A DNA stretch of 64,000 bases from Rhizobium sp. BK418 (GTDB lineage Bacteria > Pseudomonadota > Alphaproteobacteria > Rhizobiales > Rhizobiaceae): contig NZ_SLZK01000003.1 of NCBI RefSeq assembly GCF_004341105.1, positions 186,001-250,000 of the forward strand, in the 5' to 3' direction. The notes under the pieces are model-generated. The model was not told the DNA's origin. It worked only from the letters and a program-made list of their open reading frames with translations, and did no database searches. Below, in pieces: positions 49,655-57,912 of the stretch; the first letter of the stretch is position 1; each line of letters starts with the position of its first letter. The translations under genes and the position numbers were made by a program.

Positions 49655-50340
49655 CGAGTATTTCCTTTCGCCGGCTGCAACTGGCCGACAAGTTCTGCAA
49701 CGAGAGTGCAAAGGGTCTGAAGTTGTTCGGGGCCGACCGACTGCCATTCCATCTGCGCGAGAACGGCGGCATGAGCGACGCGGAAGATCAGGATGTTGCC
49801 GACGAAGGCAAGCGTGCGCAGCCGCACGTGCTCTGAGGCCGGGTCGTCCTGCAGGATGGTGCCGATCAGCCGGCGCGCAATCCCGATCATCGGGCCCATC
49901 AGGCCCTGATAGACACGGGCGAAGGCCTCTGTCGGTTCCATCTGCTCGCGGATGACGAACCGTGCCCAGGGCTCGGATTCCTTGCTGACGAAGAGGCTGA
50001 CCATGGTCGTTGCGATCTCCGTCAGGAGAAGTCGCGCCTCGTCTTCGCTCAGCTCCTGCCCGGCAGCAGCAAGTTCCATGAGACGGGCGCCGATCCGCTG
50101 CCGCAGGCCGCCGACATGGCGCTCGATGCGTGAGACCAGATAATCCGATGTCGCGACATAGAGGCCTTCCTTGCTGCCGAAATAATAGGGAATGGCCTGC
50201 AGGTTGACGCCCGCAGCCTCGCTCAGCTGCCGCGTCGACGTGCCGTCGAAGCCATAACGGCCGAAGACATCGAGGGCTGCGGACAACAGCTTTTCCCGCG
50301 TGATCTCGGCGCGATTTGGCTGGGTTTTTTCGTCTGTCAT
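49651..50340 (-). CDS. TetR-family regulator, CecR/YbiH-like
   Basis: 229 residues. Helix-turn-helix [20 protein letters not shown] and a DUF1956-type C-terminal domain ([16 protein letters not shown]) characteristic of CecR, which in E. coli controls ybhGFSR. First gene of a five-gene operon in which every junction overlaps or nearly touches, so regulator and exporter are co-translated and autoregulation is expected. Confidence 0.92.
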   Translation of the reverse strand: MTDEKTQPNRAEITREKLLSAALDVFGRYGFDGTSTRQLSEAAGVNLQAIPYYFGSKEGLYVATSDYLVSRIERHVGGLRQRIGARLMELAAAGQELSEDEARLLLTEIATTMVSLFVSKESEPWARFVIREQMEPTEAFARVYQGLMGPMIGIARRLIGTILQDDPASEHVRLRTLAFVGNILIFRVAHAAVLAQMEWQSVGPEQLQTLCTLVAELVGQLQPAKGNTR

Positions 50341-50515
50341 GGCTCGTATATAAACCTGATGAAACTTTCAGTCAATCGAATGAATGCTTCTTTTGCCGGG
50401 CCTGCCCTTACGTGTATGAGGACTGCGAACGCGAACGGGCAGTATATTTCGTTTACTGCCGCGCATTCACCTTTTTGTACTTCCGCAAACGCTAATATTC
50501 TGGCTGAATAGGCTG

Positions 50516-50884
50516 ATGAGAAACCAGCACGTCACGGCCAGGGTGAGGCGACATGTGTGGAGGGCGCTCGTAACCGGCGCTACTCTCGCTCTTCCCCTGA
50601 CCGTGGCTTGCGCCGATGATGCCGGCGCGCAAAAAGGCGGCCGCCTGCACAATGAAGTCCTGAAGCCGGCGCCTCACGACGGGCAGTTGACGGCGCCGCA
50701 CCTCACTGCGGTCTGGTGGCTGCGGATCAGAGAGGACGCATCGGGAGGGGATGACACGGAGAGTTCGAAGCAGGTTTTCGTGCGCAGCGAGAAGCATCAA
50801 TGGTGCTCGCCGGAATCGGCGGCGTATTGGGATGCCGACAGTGCCTGCGCCGCTTTCACAACGTTATCCGGTCCCCGTCCCTGA
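50516..50884 (+). CDS. Possible secreted hypothetical protein
   Basis: 122 residues. A plausible signal peptide (VWRALVTGATLALPLTVACA) followed by a short domain with two late cysteines (HQWCSPES, DSACAAF). Not recognised. Its last 21 bases overlap the end of the convergent short-chain dehydrogenase gene, and no strong ribosome-binding site is seen, so it is a weak call. Confidence 0.4.
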   Translation: MRNQHVTARVRRHVWRALVTGATLALPLTVACADDAGAQKGGRLHNEVLKPAPHDGQLTAPHLTAVWWLRIREDASGGDDTESSKQVFVRSEKHQWCSPESAAYWDADSACAAFTTLSGPRP

Positions 50885-51697
50885 TCCGTGAGGACGCGGA
50901 TCTCTGCTTCTGCGCTGAACCCGACCGATTAGCCGGAGAGCGGCTGCCGTCGGCAAAACCGTGGCGATGAACGCTGTCAGCTTGGCAGAGATGCCGGGAA
51001 CAACGAGGCGACGGCCTGACTTGAAGCCGCGCCATGCCTGCTCGGCCACATAATCTGCATCGAGCTTGGGCAAGACCTTGAAGAGGGCCGTGCGATTGGC
51101 GCCGGATTTTTCAAGAAAGTCCGTCGATACCGGGCCGGGCGCCACGCATGTCACGGTGACGCCGAAGCGGCGAACCTCCTCATGAAGTGCGGCCGAAAAG
51201 GAACGCACGAAACTCTTGCTGGCATAGTAGAAGGTCATGTAGGGCCCGGGAGTGAAACCGGCGATGGAGCCCAGATTGAGCACGCCGCCACTCCGGCGAG
51301 CCACCATTCCAGGCAGAAAGCGAAGGGTCATGTCGGCCAGGGCGCGGATATTGAGATCGATAATGCCGAGTTGGTCGTCCGCGGGAAGTGACGTTGCTGC
51401 GCCGCGCAGTCCATATCCAGCGCTGTTGACAAGAACGTTGCAGGCCAAATCATTGGCAGCCAGAAAAGCCTCGAGGCGAGCCGATGCGTCTGACGCAACG
51501 AGATCGAGGGCGATCGTGAAAGCCTTGCCGCCGGCCTCCTCCACCTCGGCCGCCGTCGCCGCCAGCCCCTCGGGGGAGCGGGCCACGAGTACGATGACAT
51601 TGCGCTCCCGCGCAGCAACCTTGGCAATTGCCCGCCCGATGCCTCGGGAGGCACCAAGAACGACGACGGCCGAGCGAGGCTCGCCGCTTGATGTCAT
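50864..51697 (-). CDS. Short-chain dehydrogenase/reductase
   Basis: 277 residues. NAD(P)-binding VVLGASRGIGRAIAKVAA, NSAGYG, catalytic Ser in LNLGSIAGFTPG, and the Tyr/Lys pair in TFYYASKSFV. C-terminus has a hydrophobic stretch (LTAFIATVLPTAAALRLIG) suggesting membrane contact, as in DltE/YqjQ-like SDRs. Its start overlaps the stop of the upstream E2-type acyltransferase gene (ATGA), indicating a shared pathway. Confidence 0.9.
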   Translation of the reverse strand: MTSSGEPRSAVVVLGASRGIGRAIAKVAARERNVIVLVARSPEGLAATAAEVEEAGGKAFTIALDLVASDASARLEAFLAANDLACNVLVNSAGYGLRGAATSLPADDQLGIIDLNIRALADMTLRFLPGMVARRSGGVLNLGSIAGFTPGPYMTFYYASKSFVRSFSAALHEEVRRFGVTVTCVAPGPVSTDFLEKSGANRTALFKVLPKLDADYVAEQAWRGFKSGRRLVVPGISAKLTAFIATVLPTAAALRLIGRVQRRSRDPRPHGSGTGTG

Positions 51698-52479
51698 TGA
51701 GAGGCTCCTGCAATCGCCGCACCGGTAGGACCCCGATAGTGGGAGAGCCCTTTCAACTCGTCAACGACCTCGCCGTTCAAAATCCGTTCAAAACGTTCCA
51801 GCGCCCGTGCGATGCTGGCCCCGTCCATGACCCTGTGATCATAATGAATGCGAACGGTGACCGTCCCGTTCTTGTCGATCGGACCGTAGTTCAGGAGCGT
51901 GGTCAAAGGGGTGAGGGGATTGAGAGATTCCGCGCCGAGGCCCGAATAGACCGATAGCTGAAACGTGCCGAAATAACGCGCGCGTTTTCGCCCCAGGTTG
52001 AGCCCGAGCCACATCAGCGACCATCTGAGCAAAGCCGGTGCGCAGGCAAGCTTGAGCGAGCGGCGAAACTCCTTGATCTCGGCAATGGGAAGCGACCGCG
52101 CTTCGTGGATCAGCTTTTCCAGTTCGGGGATAGGGCGCTGTTCCGGGCTTTTGATCGTGCTCAGGAGAACGATCCGCTCACCCTCATGTTCACGCTCATG
52201 AGCGATGGAGGCCACGCTTTCGGGATATTCGTAGAGTTGATGGCGCGGAAATTTGATGTAGGCACGCCGCAGATCCGGAATCTCCTTTGACAGGAGCGCA
52301 TATCCCTTCAGAAACAGCACGGTCCATGATGGGCGGGGATCGCAGCCGCTCCTGGCATCGAGCAGCGCGCGGATGTTCATCTGCCGCTGAACGGTGACGC
52401 GTGGTATGCCGATCGAAAATCTCATCAGATCTCCGACGAGCCGTCTTGCGGCCGAAAGCCTGATCGTTCGTCCCCTCAT
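51694..52479 (-). CDS. Orphan 2-oxo-acid dehydrogenase E2-type acyltransferase domain protein
   Basis: 261 residues consisting of a CoA-dependent acyltransferase (E2 catalytic/chloramphenicol acetyltransferase-like) fold only: RVTVQRQMNIRALLDAR, FLKGYALLSKEIPDLR, and the catalytic motif VRIHYDHRVMDGASIA (HxxxDG). No lipoyl or subunit-binding domain is present and no E1 or E3 gene is near, so it is not part of a usual dehydrogenase complex. A hydrophobic, basic central segment (PALLRWSLMWLGLNLGRKRA) may bind membranes. Coupled to a short-chain dehydrogenase. It may transfer an acyl group to a lipid or other metabolite; this is inference. Confidence 0.82.
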   Translation of the reverse strand: MRGRTIRLSAARRLVGDLMRFSIGIPRVTVQRQMNIRALLDARSGCDPRPSWTVLFLKGYALLSKEIPDLRRAYIKFPRHQLYEYPESVASIAHEREHEGERIVLLSTIKSPEQRPIPELEKLIHEARSLPIAEIKEFRRSLKLACAPALLRWSLMWLGLNLGRKRARYFGTFQLSVYSGLGAESLNPLTPLTTLLNYGPIDKNGTVTVRIHYDHRVMDGASIARALERFERILNGEVVDELKGLSHYRGPTGAAIAGASQ

Positions 52480-52603
52480 CCTTGTCCTCCCCCTACAGCG
52501 CCGCGCGTCTTTTCATACGCGCAAGGGACGCTGTAGCACTTGAAACTGCTGCATGATTTTGTCGTTAAATCGATTCCGGTTTAAGGAATCAGGCAGCAGA
52601 TCG

Positions 52604-52700
52604 CTTCCATTTTTCTTCGAAAGACGCAAATGATCCATCTCTTTGTTTTCACGCAATTCCGGGCGCAAAACCGCTGCACACCTTTGCTGGAATTGCTCTA
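52604..52700. repeat. Rhizobial palindromic repeat, copy 4 (best preserved)
   Basis: TTCCATTTTTCTTCGAAAG, ATCTCTTTGTTTTCACGCAA, TTCCGGGCGCAAAACCGC and CCTTTGCTGGAATTGCTCTA. GCAATTCC (52653-52660) and GGAATTGC pair, with GCAAAA/TTTGC further in. It runs into the stop codon of the ICMT-like gene. Just before it a small GATTCC/GGAATC hairpin lies at about 52571-52589. Confidence 0.78.
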
Positions 52701-53291
52701 ATAGAGATAAGGAATGATCCGCTTCGTCTTGTCCATATAGGCGCGGTACTCAGGACCGAAAACGTCGAGCATCATACGCTCTTCCTTGTCCACTCGCAGG
52801 AAGAACAGCACCGCAAAACCGATGAGGCCTGCAAGACCAGCCACCCAGTTCGACAGGAGAAAAGCCTGTGCAAGCCCCATCAACATGAAGGAAGTGTACA
52901 TGGGGTGGCGCACGAGCGCGTAGGGCCCGGCGCAGATCAGCTCATGCTTCTGGCGGATTTCCAGCGTGATGGACCAGTTTCGCCCGAGCTGCTTATGCGT
53001 CCTTCGAAAGACCCACATGGCGAGCACGAAGACGATTGCGCCCACCAGAACCGCCCAGGACTGTGCAGGATAATCGGCGGCTTTCGGAATGCCCGTCGCG
53101 ACATAGAAACCCGGCACGATCGCGAGACCTGCGAGAGCCGCCGCAAGCGCTATCTTCTCCGACGCGCTCCGCCGATTGCTGACGACAGGCACCCGCTTGC
53201 CGCGACGCTCAAATGGGTATCGAATGACGTACCATGCAATAATTCCGACGACCCAGACGATCTCGCCAATGGTATGAACTGACAAGCTCAA
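52698..53291 (-). CDS. Isoprenylcysteine carboxyl methyltransferase-like membrane protein
   Basis: 197 residues, about five membrane helices. The C-terminal SAM-binding PEMT/ICMT region is clear: CAGPYALVRHPMYTSFMLMG and DVFGPEYRAYMDKTKRIIP, preceded by LGRNWSITLEIRQKHELI. Bacterial members methylate small lipids or isoprenoid-like acids; the substrate is unknown. Its 3' end touches a repeat. Confidence 0.9.
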   Translation of the reverse strand: MSLSVHTIGEIVWVVGIIAWYVIRYPFERRGKRVPVVSNRRSASEKIALAAALAGLAIVPGFYVATGIPKAADYPAQSWAVLVGAIVFVLAMWVFRRTHKQLGRNWSITLEIRQKHELICAGPYALVRHPMYTSFMLMGLAQAFLLSNWVAGLAGLIGFAVLFFLRVDKEERMMLDVFGPEYRAYMDKTKRIIPYLY

Positions 53292-53343
53292 ATCGGCACC
53301 AGAACCTTTCTACGACCCGTTTTCGGGATCGCCCTGCTTTTTA

Positions 53344-53931
53344 TCAACCCGTGTTCATCTCCCGCAGTTTTGTAACGAATTGCTGCGGCCGAAGCCAGAT
53401 ACCCGGCGTCTTATAGCCCATATGACGCGCGATGTCGGCCACGAAGGCGTTGCAATTGTAGACGGTTGCTTCCCAGAGGCGGCTTCGCGCCTGCAGGCCT
53501 CTGATATAGGCGACCGTGTCATTATATTGGTCATCCGTCAGCATCACGCGCCAGCTTGCCGAGCGGTATTGCTCTTCGAGGTCGCCGTCCGTTGCACCCG
53601 TCGTGGCGGGGACAGGAATGAAGTGGCCGATGACGTAGGGCGCCGCATCTTCCGATGCCGGGGCAAGCCCCGCAACCTCGGGATTGATCATTCTTCCATT
53701 CTTGTCTGCGCGCCCGAAGACGACGTAGGTGTGACCGTAGGTCAGCGCATAACGCGAGCGGAATTCAATGAAATGCCGGTTGGATTTTTCCGCAGCCGTA
53801 ACAGGTTTCTTCAGGTCGCTGGCGTCGGATGTGTAATGCGGTTGGGGGGCTTTGTCTTCAGTCTGGCACGATGAGACAATGACCGCCAGAACAGCGACCA
53901 GGCACAAGCGGCTTCTTCCAGGCGCCATCAA
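53344..53931 (-). CDS. Lipoprotein, conserved hypothetical
   Basis: 195 residues with a lipoprotein signal peptide (LCLVAVLAVIVSSCQTED, lipobox cysteine near 22). The mature part has FIEFRSRYALTYGHTYVVFG near the start and VYNCNAFVADIARHMGYKTP near the end; the Cys-Asn-x-Phe and upstream His recall papain-like NlpC/P60 or DUF4105-type folds, but this is not secure. Function unknown. Confidence 0.78.
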   Translation of the reverse strand: MMAPGRSRLCLVAVLAVIVSSCQTEDKAPQPHYTSDASDLKKPVTAAEKSNRHFIEFRSRYALTYGHTYVVFGRADKNGRMINPEVAGLAPASEDAAPYVIGHFIPVPATTGATDGDLEEQYRSASWRVMLTDDQYNDTVAYIRGLQARSRLWEATVYNCNAFVADIARHMGYKTPGIWLRPQQFVTKLREMNTG

Positions 53932-54087
53932 TACGCTCCATGTGCAAGCTCCTCAAAATGCGAGCTTGACGCCAGATAATGAGCCGTTCCCGCTTGCTGA
54001 ATGGCAGGTGGATCAAGCCTGGCTGGTTTTTAGGATGTAAGGAAGGGGAAGGGCCTGTCGAGCCCTTCCGAAGTATCGTTGCGAATT

Positions 54088-54210
54088 TTACTTGTAGACG
54101 GCCGTTGCCGCAGGCGGCGGAGCTTTCCCCTTGCCTTTACCAATCGACCCGCAGGCACTCAGATTGGCCACCGCAAGCGTTGCGAGGATCAAAAATAAAA
54201 TTCTGCTCAT
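54088..54210 (-). CDS. Very small lipoprotein, 40 residues
   Basis: ATG at 54210 is preceded by an excellent Shine-Dalgarno (GAGGAGAGGA). The translation is a short signal (SRILFLILATLAVANLSACG) with lipobox LSAC, then a Gly-Lys patch and a Pro/Ala tail ending AVYK, stop TAA at 54088. Similar tiny lipoproteins are common in rhizobia. It is too short for most gene-length cut-offs. Function unknown. Confidence 0.7.
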   Translation of the reverse strand: MSRILFLILATLAVANLSACGSIGKGKGKAPPPAATAVYK

Positions 54211-54373
54211 TAAGTCCTCTCCTCATCCTAGCGCAGACCTGAAAGACTGCACCTCAAAGTTTGACGATAATCGGCACCTTGGACAGTGCGGGAGTGATGC
54301 AATGTGCAACGAATCTACTTTAGCAGATACTTACCGGTGTGGCCAACCCCGCAATTTCAAATGGTAAACGCGA

Positions 54374-54970
54374 TCAAATGACCACCACACGCGTTCCCAC
54401 GCGGGTGCGGCCGTAGAGATCCATGATGTTTGCGTTCGTCAGCCGGATGCACCCGTTCGAAACGGCGTGGCCTATCGACCAGGGCGCGTTCGTTCCGTGC
54501 AGCCGGAAGAGGGTGTCCTGTCCGCCCTGATAGAGGTAAAGTGCTGCAGCGCCGAGCGGGTTGTCCGGTCCTCCCGGTACGCCGTCGGCATATTGCGCCA
54601 GACGCGGTTTGCGCGCGATCATGTCGTCGGTGGGCTTCCAGGACGGCCACTCGGCCTTGCGGCCGATCGTGGCCACGCCCTTGAAGCTCAGCCCTTCTTC
54701 CCCGACGGCGACACCGTAGCGCGTGGCAATGCCATTGCCTTCGACGAAGTAGAGATAGCGTGCCCCGGTATCGACGACGATGGTACCGGCCGGCTCGCTT
54801 CCGGTATAGGCAACTTCCTGGCGCCGATAGCGGGGGTCGACGTCCGGATCGCTCCCGAATACACGATATCCGATTGGCGGACCATCCGATGTCGTACTAC
54901 ATCCGCCAAGCATGACGGCCAGGCTGCCCAAGATCAGGCCCCGGCGCTTAACAGCAACTTGTCTATCCAT
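54374..54970 (-). CDS. L,D-transpeptidase (ErfK/YbiS family) lipoprotein
   Basis: 198 residues from ATG 54970, which places a lipobox signal (RRGLILGSLAVMLGGCSTT) at the N-terminus; the frame is open to 55063. Catalytic L,D-transpeptidase domain with IVVDTGARYLYFVEGNG, LFRLHGTNAPWSIG and the active-site SNGCIRLTN. Makes 3-3 peptidoglycan cross-links or attaches proteins to peptidoglycan in the periplasm. Confidence 0.92.
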   Translation of the reverse strand: MDRQVAVKRRGLILGSLAVMLGGCSTTSDGPPIGYRVFGSDPDVDPRYRRQEVAYTGSEPAGTIVVDTGARYLYFVEGNGIATRYGVAVGEEGLSFKGVATIGRKAEWPSWKPTDDMIARKPRLAQYADGVPGGPDNPLGAAALYLYQGGQDTLFRLHGTNAPWSIGHAVSNGCIRLTNANIMDLYGRTRVGTRVVVI

Positions 54971-55171
54971 TTCCACCTGCCAAAATAGTTCGGACGGCCC
55001 CTGATTTCCGACCGGTAGTGCATCGTTTTCCGGCCGGGACATTCGCTTTGCAGAACCATACACTTGTCAAATTACAAAGTGCGCAACTTATAATGGTGTG
55101 TAATTTTATTGACCCGCGAATCTCCTTGCGTCAAGTCGGTGTTTCGCCTGAGTATTAGCATACTGAGATGG

Positions 55172-55936
55172 ATGGACATGATGAAACTTTGCCTGGAAGG
55201 AAAAGTCGCACTTGTGACGGGCGCAGGTTCCGGCATCGGGGCTGTGGTTTCCCGGCAACTTGCCGATGAGGGGGCTGAGGTCGTCGTCGCAGATATCAAC
55301 GCCGATGCAGTGCGCGAGACTGCGGCGGCAATTCAGGCCAGCGGGAAAAGCGCCCACGCATTTGTCGTCGACGTGAGTGATGCAGGGGCCGTGCAGGAAC
55401 TTGTCGATTTTGCCGTCGAGACATGCGGTGGTCTCGATCTGGCTGTCAACAATGCCGGCATTGACGGGGTACGAGCAGCGGTTGGGGACTATCCGCTGGA
55501 AGACTGGCACAGATTGATGAATGTCAATCTGAACAGCGTCTTCTATTGTGTGAAATGCGAGATCCGCGCGATGCTGAAACGGGGCGGGGGTGCGATCGTC
55601 AACATGTCTTCCACCCTCGGTTCCGTCGCCCTGCCGACCGCGGCAGCCTATACGGCTGCCAAGCACGGGGTTGTCGGGCTGACGAAGGCTGCTGCGATAG
55701 AATACGCGCGGTTCGGCGTCCGGATAAATGCTGTCGGTCCCGGCTGGATCGATACTCCACTCCTGTCGGAGCATCTGGAGGCCGCAAACTCGCGCCGCAT
55801 GGCAGCTCTTCAGCCCATGGGCCGGCGCGGAACGCCTGATGAGGTCGCCGATCTCGTCTGCTTCCTGCTATCCGAACGGGCCAGCTTCATCACCGGTGCT
55901 CACTACCTGGTGGATGGCGCCTATACCGCGCATTAG
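55172..55936 (+). CDS. Short-chain dehydrogenase/reductase
   Basis: 254 residues from ATG 55172 (in-frame ATGs at 55178 and 55181 are alternatives). Classical SDR: VALVTGAGSGIGAVVSRQLA, NNAGIDG, Ser in MSSTLGSVALP, and AAYTAAKHGVVGL. C-terminal GAHYLVDGAYTAH is typical of the FabG-like group. Substrate unknown; neighbours do not define a pathway. Confidence 0.92.
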   Translation: MDMMKLCLEGKVALVTGAGSGIGAVVSRQLADEGAEVVVADINADAVRETAAAIQASGKSAHAFVVDVSDAGAVQELVDFAVETCGGLDLAVNNAGIDGVRAAVGDYPLEDWHRLMNVNLNSVFYCVKCEIRAMLKRGGGAIVNMSSTLGSVALPTAAAYTAAKHGVVGLTKAAAIEYARFGVRINAVGPGWIDTPLLSEHLEAANSRRMAALQPMGRRGTPDEVADLVCFLLSERASFITGAHYLVDGAYTAH

Positions 55937-55957
55937 AGGTCAGGCGCGTGGCCGGGT

Positions 55958-56770
55958 TTACGCCACAGCCATGATGACATGTGCCTGAATTTTTGCAGCA
56001 ACCTCGCCGCTGCCATGTCTGGCTGCAATCGCGGATGCGGCGTGTTCGATAGCAGCGTCGAGTTTTTCGGCGTCTCTCGCCTCTATTTCCGTGCGAAGAA
56101 GGGTACCCTGACAATAGGCGACGGCAGGAAGACGCGGCGAGGGCGCCCGGCTTTGTTCGGCTCTCGTCTCGATCGTCATATGCGAGAAACCCGCCTCCTC
56201 CAGATCGCGGCGGATCAGGGCGATATCGTGATAGCCGTGCGGCGTGCGCGCCAGAAAGCGTGGCGGATCGTCCGGAAACATTTCCGCAAGAGCATTCGTC
56301 ACGTCATGCGCAAAGATATTCTCCTCGATGCGATCCCAAACATTGAACAGGAAATGCCCTCCGGGTTTTAGTACCCGTCTCGCTTCGCGGTAGCCGGACA
56401 TGCGGTCGGGAAAGAACATCACTCCGAACTGACAACAAACGAGATCAAAGGCTGCGTTTTCAAACGGCAGCGCCAGGGCATCCGCCTGGCGCCATCTGAT
56501 GCGGCTGTCGGGAGGCTGGCGCGAAGCGGCATAATCGAGCATAGGCTGGTTGAGGTCGGTTACGGTATAAGTTGCGTCAGCGGATAGTTTTGGCGCCAAG
56601 ATGCGGGTAACCGCCCCTGTGCCCGCGGCGATTTCCAAGACGGTATCGGGCGACAGGGATGCTGCTCGTCGCGCAAGATCTGCTGCGTATGGCTCGAAAA
56701 TCAAAGGGACCATATAGCGGTCGTAGTTTTCCGGAATCGAGCCGGCGAATATCTTGTCCGTTTCCAGCAT
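55958..56770 (-). CDS. SAM-dependent methyltransferase (class I)
   Basis: 270 residues. SAM motif VLEIAAGTGAVTRILAPKL, acidic YTVTDLNQPMLDYA, QADALALPFENAAFDLVCCQ and LKPGGHFLFNVWDRIE. Resembles UbiE/Methyltransf_11 proteins. Convergent with the SDR gene. Substrate unknown. Confidence 0.9.
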   Translation of the reverse strand: MLETDKIFAGSIPENYDRYMVPLIFEPYAADLARRAASLSPDTVLEIAAGTGAVTRILAPKLSADATYTVTDLNQPMLDYAASRQPPDSRIRWRQADALALPFENAAFDLVCCQFGVMFFPDRMSGYREARRVLKPGGHFLFNVWDRIEENIFAHDVTNALAEMFPDDPPRFLARTPHGYHDIALIRRDLEEAGFSHMTIETRAEQSRAPSPRLPAVAYCQGTLLRTEIEARDAEKLDAAIEHAASAIAARHGSGEVAAKIQAHVIMAVA

Positions 56771-57028
56771 TGCTGTCCCACCACCCGATTGATGGGGTAT
56801 GAGAATAGCACATAATCAGCCGTTCCTCCGGCTCATTTTCCCAATCGTCCACGAATAGGCTGCCGTCTTCCGCCCTTCGGGCAGCATCCTATGCAGGTCT
56901 CACTTCAATTCTGTCGGTCCGCATGGCGCAGAAAATCCCGATGTCAAATCCGCTTGGTGCCTGACAGGGACGACGCCGATCGCCTCGCACCCGAAGCGGG
57001 CTTTCATTCAGTGACATCGACCAAACGT
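56771..57028. other. Intergenic region, no gene seen
   Basis: 258 bases between the methyltransferase start and the 98-residue gene. Only short overlapping frames without ribosome-binding sites were found. A GGAAC on the minus strand near 56830 lacks a properly spaced -10 element. Confidence 0.4.
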
Positions 57029-57325
57029 TCAATGCAGGATCGACGCTTTTGCCTTGCGGTCGACCAATGCTTCCACGATGCCGATCAGCCGTGCCGCGCG
57101 TCTCAGGACTTCGACGCCCGCTTCGTTGATCGCGATCTCGTCGCTCATCCGCTCCATGCACCTGGCGATCTCCATCAATTTCTCGCCGAGATCGGCGTGA
57201 TGGAGCCGGTCAGCGGCGCGCGAAAGCCGGCGCAGACATTCCTGATATCTCGATGCGAGAACAAGCCTGTCGGTGATCGGGTTGCCTTGCGGAGCGGCTG
57301 GAGACTGTAACGCCTTCTGTCGCAT
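57029..57325 (-). CDS. Hypothetical protein near the heat-shock gene, 98 residues
   Basis: Helical, charged protein (LVLASRYQECLRRLSRAADR, GEKLMEIARCMERMSDEIAI) with a predicted coiled character and no membrane segment. GGAGAA precedes the ATG. It starts 10 bases after the stop of the 110-residue gene, so both are in one operon. No family recognised. Confidence 0.65.
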   Translation of the reverse strand: MRQKALQSPAAPQGNPITDRLVLASRYQECLRRLSRAADRLHHADLGEKLMEIARCMERMSDEIAINEAGVEVLRRAARLIGIVEALVDRKAKASILH

Positions 57326-57335
57326 TCCATTCTCC

Positions 57336-57668
57336 TTATCCGAAGATCCAGGTTGGCTTGCGGGCCTGCTCCCGACTGCTCATGGCGAAATCCTGCCGGT
57401 CCAGGGACTTCAGAGCAGCAAGGATATCCCGGTAGCGGATGGAGCAGGCGACACCAGGAGGGTGACGCAGTTCAGGACAGGATTCGACCGCGTGAAGGTC
57501 GGACGCCCACGATGCGAGGATCGCGCGCTTCTCTTCGGTCGTTATCTTGTCCGAAGCGAGGACTTCGTCCGGATGGGAAAAATGTTGCTGGGGATGCAGG
57601 ATATGCGACGCCGAGATGGCATCGAGGACATTTGCCGAGCCAACTGCTGCCGTGCCTTCGATAGTCAT
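57336..57668 (-). CDS. Conserved rhizobial hypothetical protein, 110 residues
   Basis: ATG 57668 has AGGAG 7 bases upstream. The core HPDEVLASDKITTEEKRAIL followed by ASWASDLHAVESCPELR is a pattern I recognise from short rhizobial proteins of unknown function. It diverges from the small heat-shock gene across a region with a heat-shock-type promoter, so heat-related expression is possible. Confidence 0.75.
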   Translation of the reverse strand: MTIEGTAAVGSANVLDAISASHILHPQQHFSHPDEVLASDKITTEEKRAILASWASDLHAVESCPELRHPPGVACSIRYRDILAALKSLDRQDFAMSSREQARKPTWIFG

Positions 57669-57790
57669 GTTCGATCTCCTAAAAACTTTCGACAGGTGAA
57701 GAAAATCTCCAGGCGGATAAGAGATTGTTTCGGTGTTTTCGGCGTTCAAGTGGACCGGAGCGGCGTGTTCAAAAAAATTTTGCAGGCCCT

Positions 57791-57819
57791 CTTGAAAGGC
57801 GAAAACAGCCAAACCAAAT
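57791..57819 (+). promoter_or_regulatory. Possible RpoH promoter of the small heat-shock gene
   Basis: CTTGAAA (57791-57797) and CCAAAT (57814-57819) with 16 bases between resemble alphaproteobacterial RpoH promoters (CTTGAA and a C-rich AT-ending -10). The leader to the start would be about 85 bases. Confidence 0.5.
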
Positions 57820-57825
57820 CGATTT

Positions 57826-57912
57826 TTGCCGGCAGCCCAGCAGGGGGCCGGAAGCCGGAGACGCAGTTTCCGACGCGTCTCCTTTCCAACTCGCTTTACG
57901 GAGGATTTGGTC
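57826..57912 (+). promoter_or_regulatory. ROSE-like RNA thermometer in the hsp20 leader
   Basis: The leader has a perfect hairpin GGAGACGC/GCGTCTCC (57857-57864 with 57875-57882), and after it TCGCT (57891-57895) facing the Shine-Dalgarno GGAGGA (57900-57905), flanked by CCAA and TTGG that can close the stem. The U(U/C)GCU motif opposite the Shine-Dalgarno is the hallmark of ROSE elements, which block translation of rhizobial small heat-shock genes at low temperature. Confidence 0.68.

Noticed and set aside
56800..56850. GGAAC near the methyltransferase start as an EcfG promoter
   Set aside because: No CGTT or TT at the required spacing.
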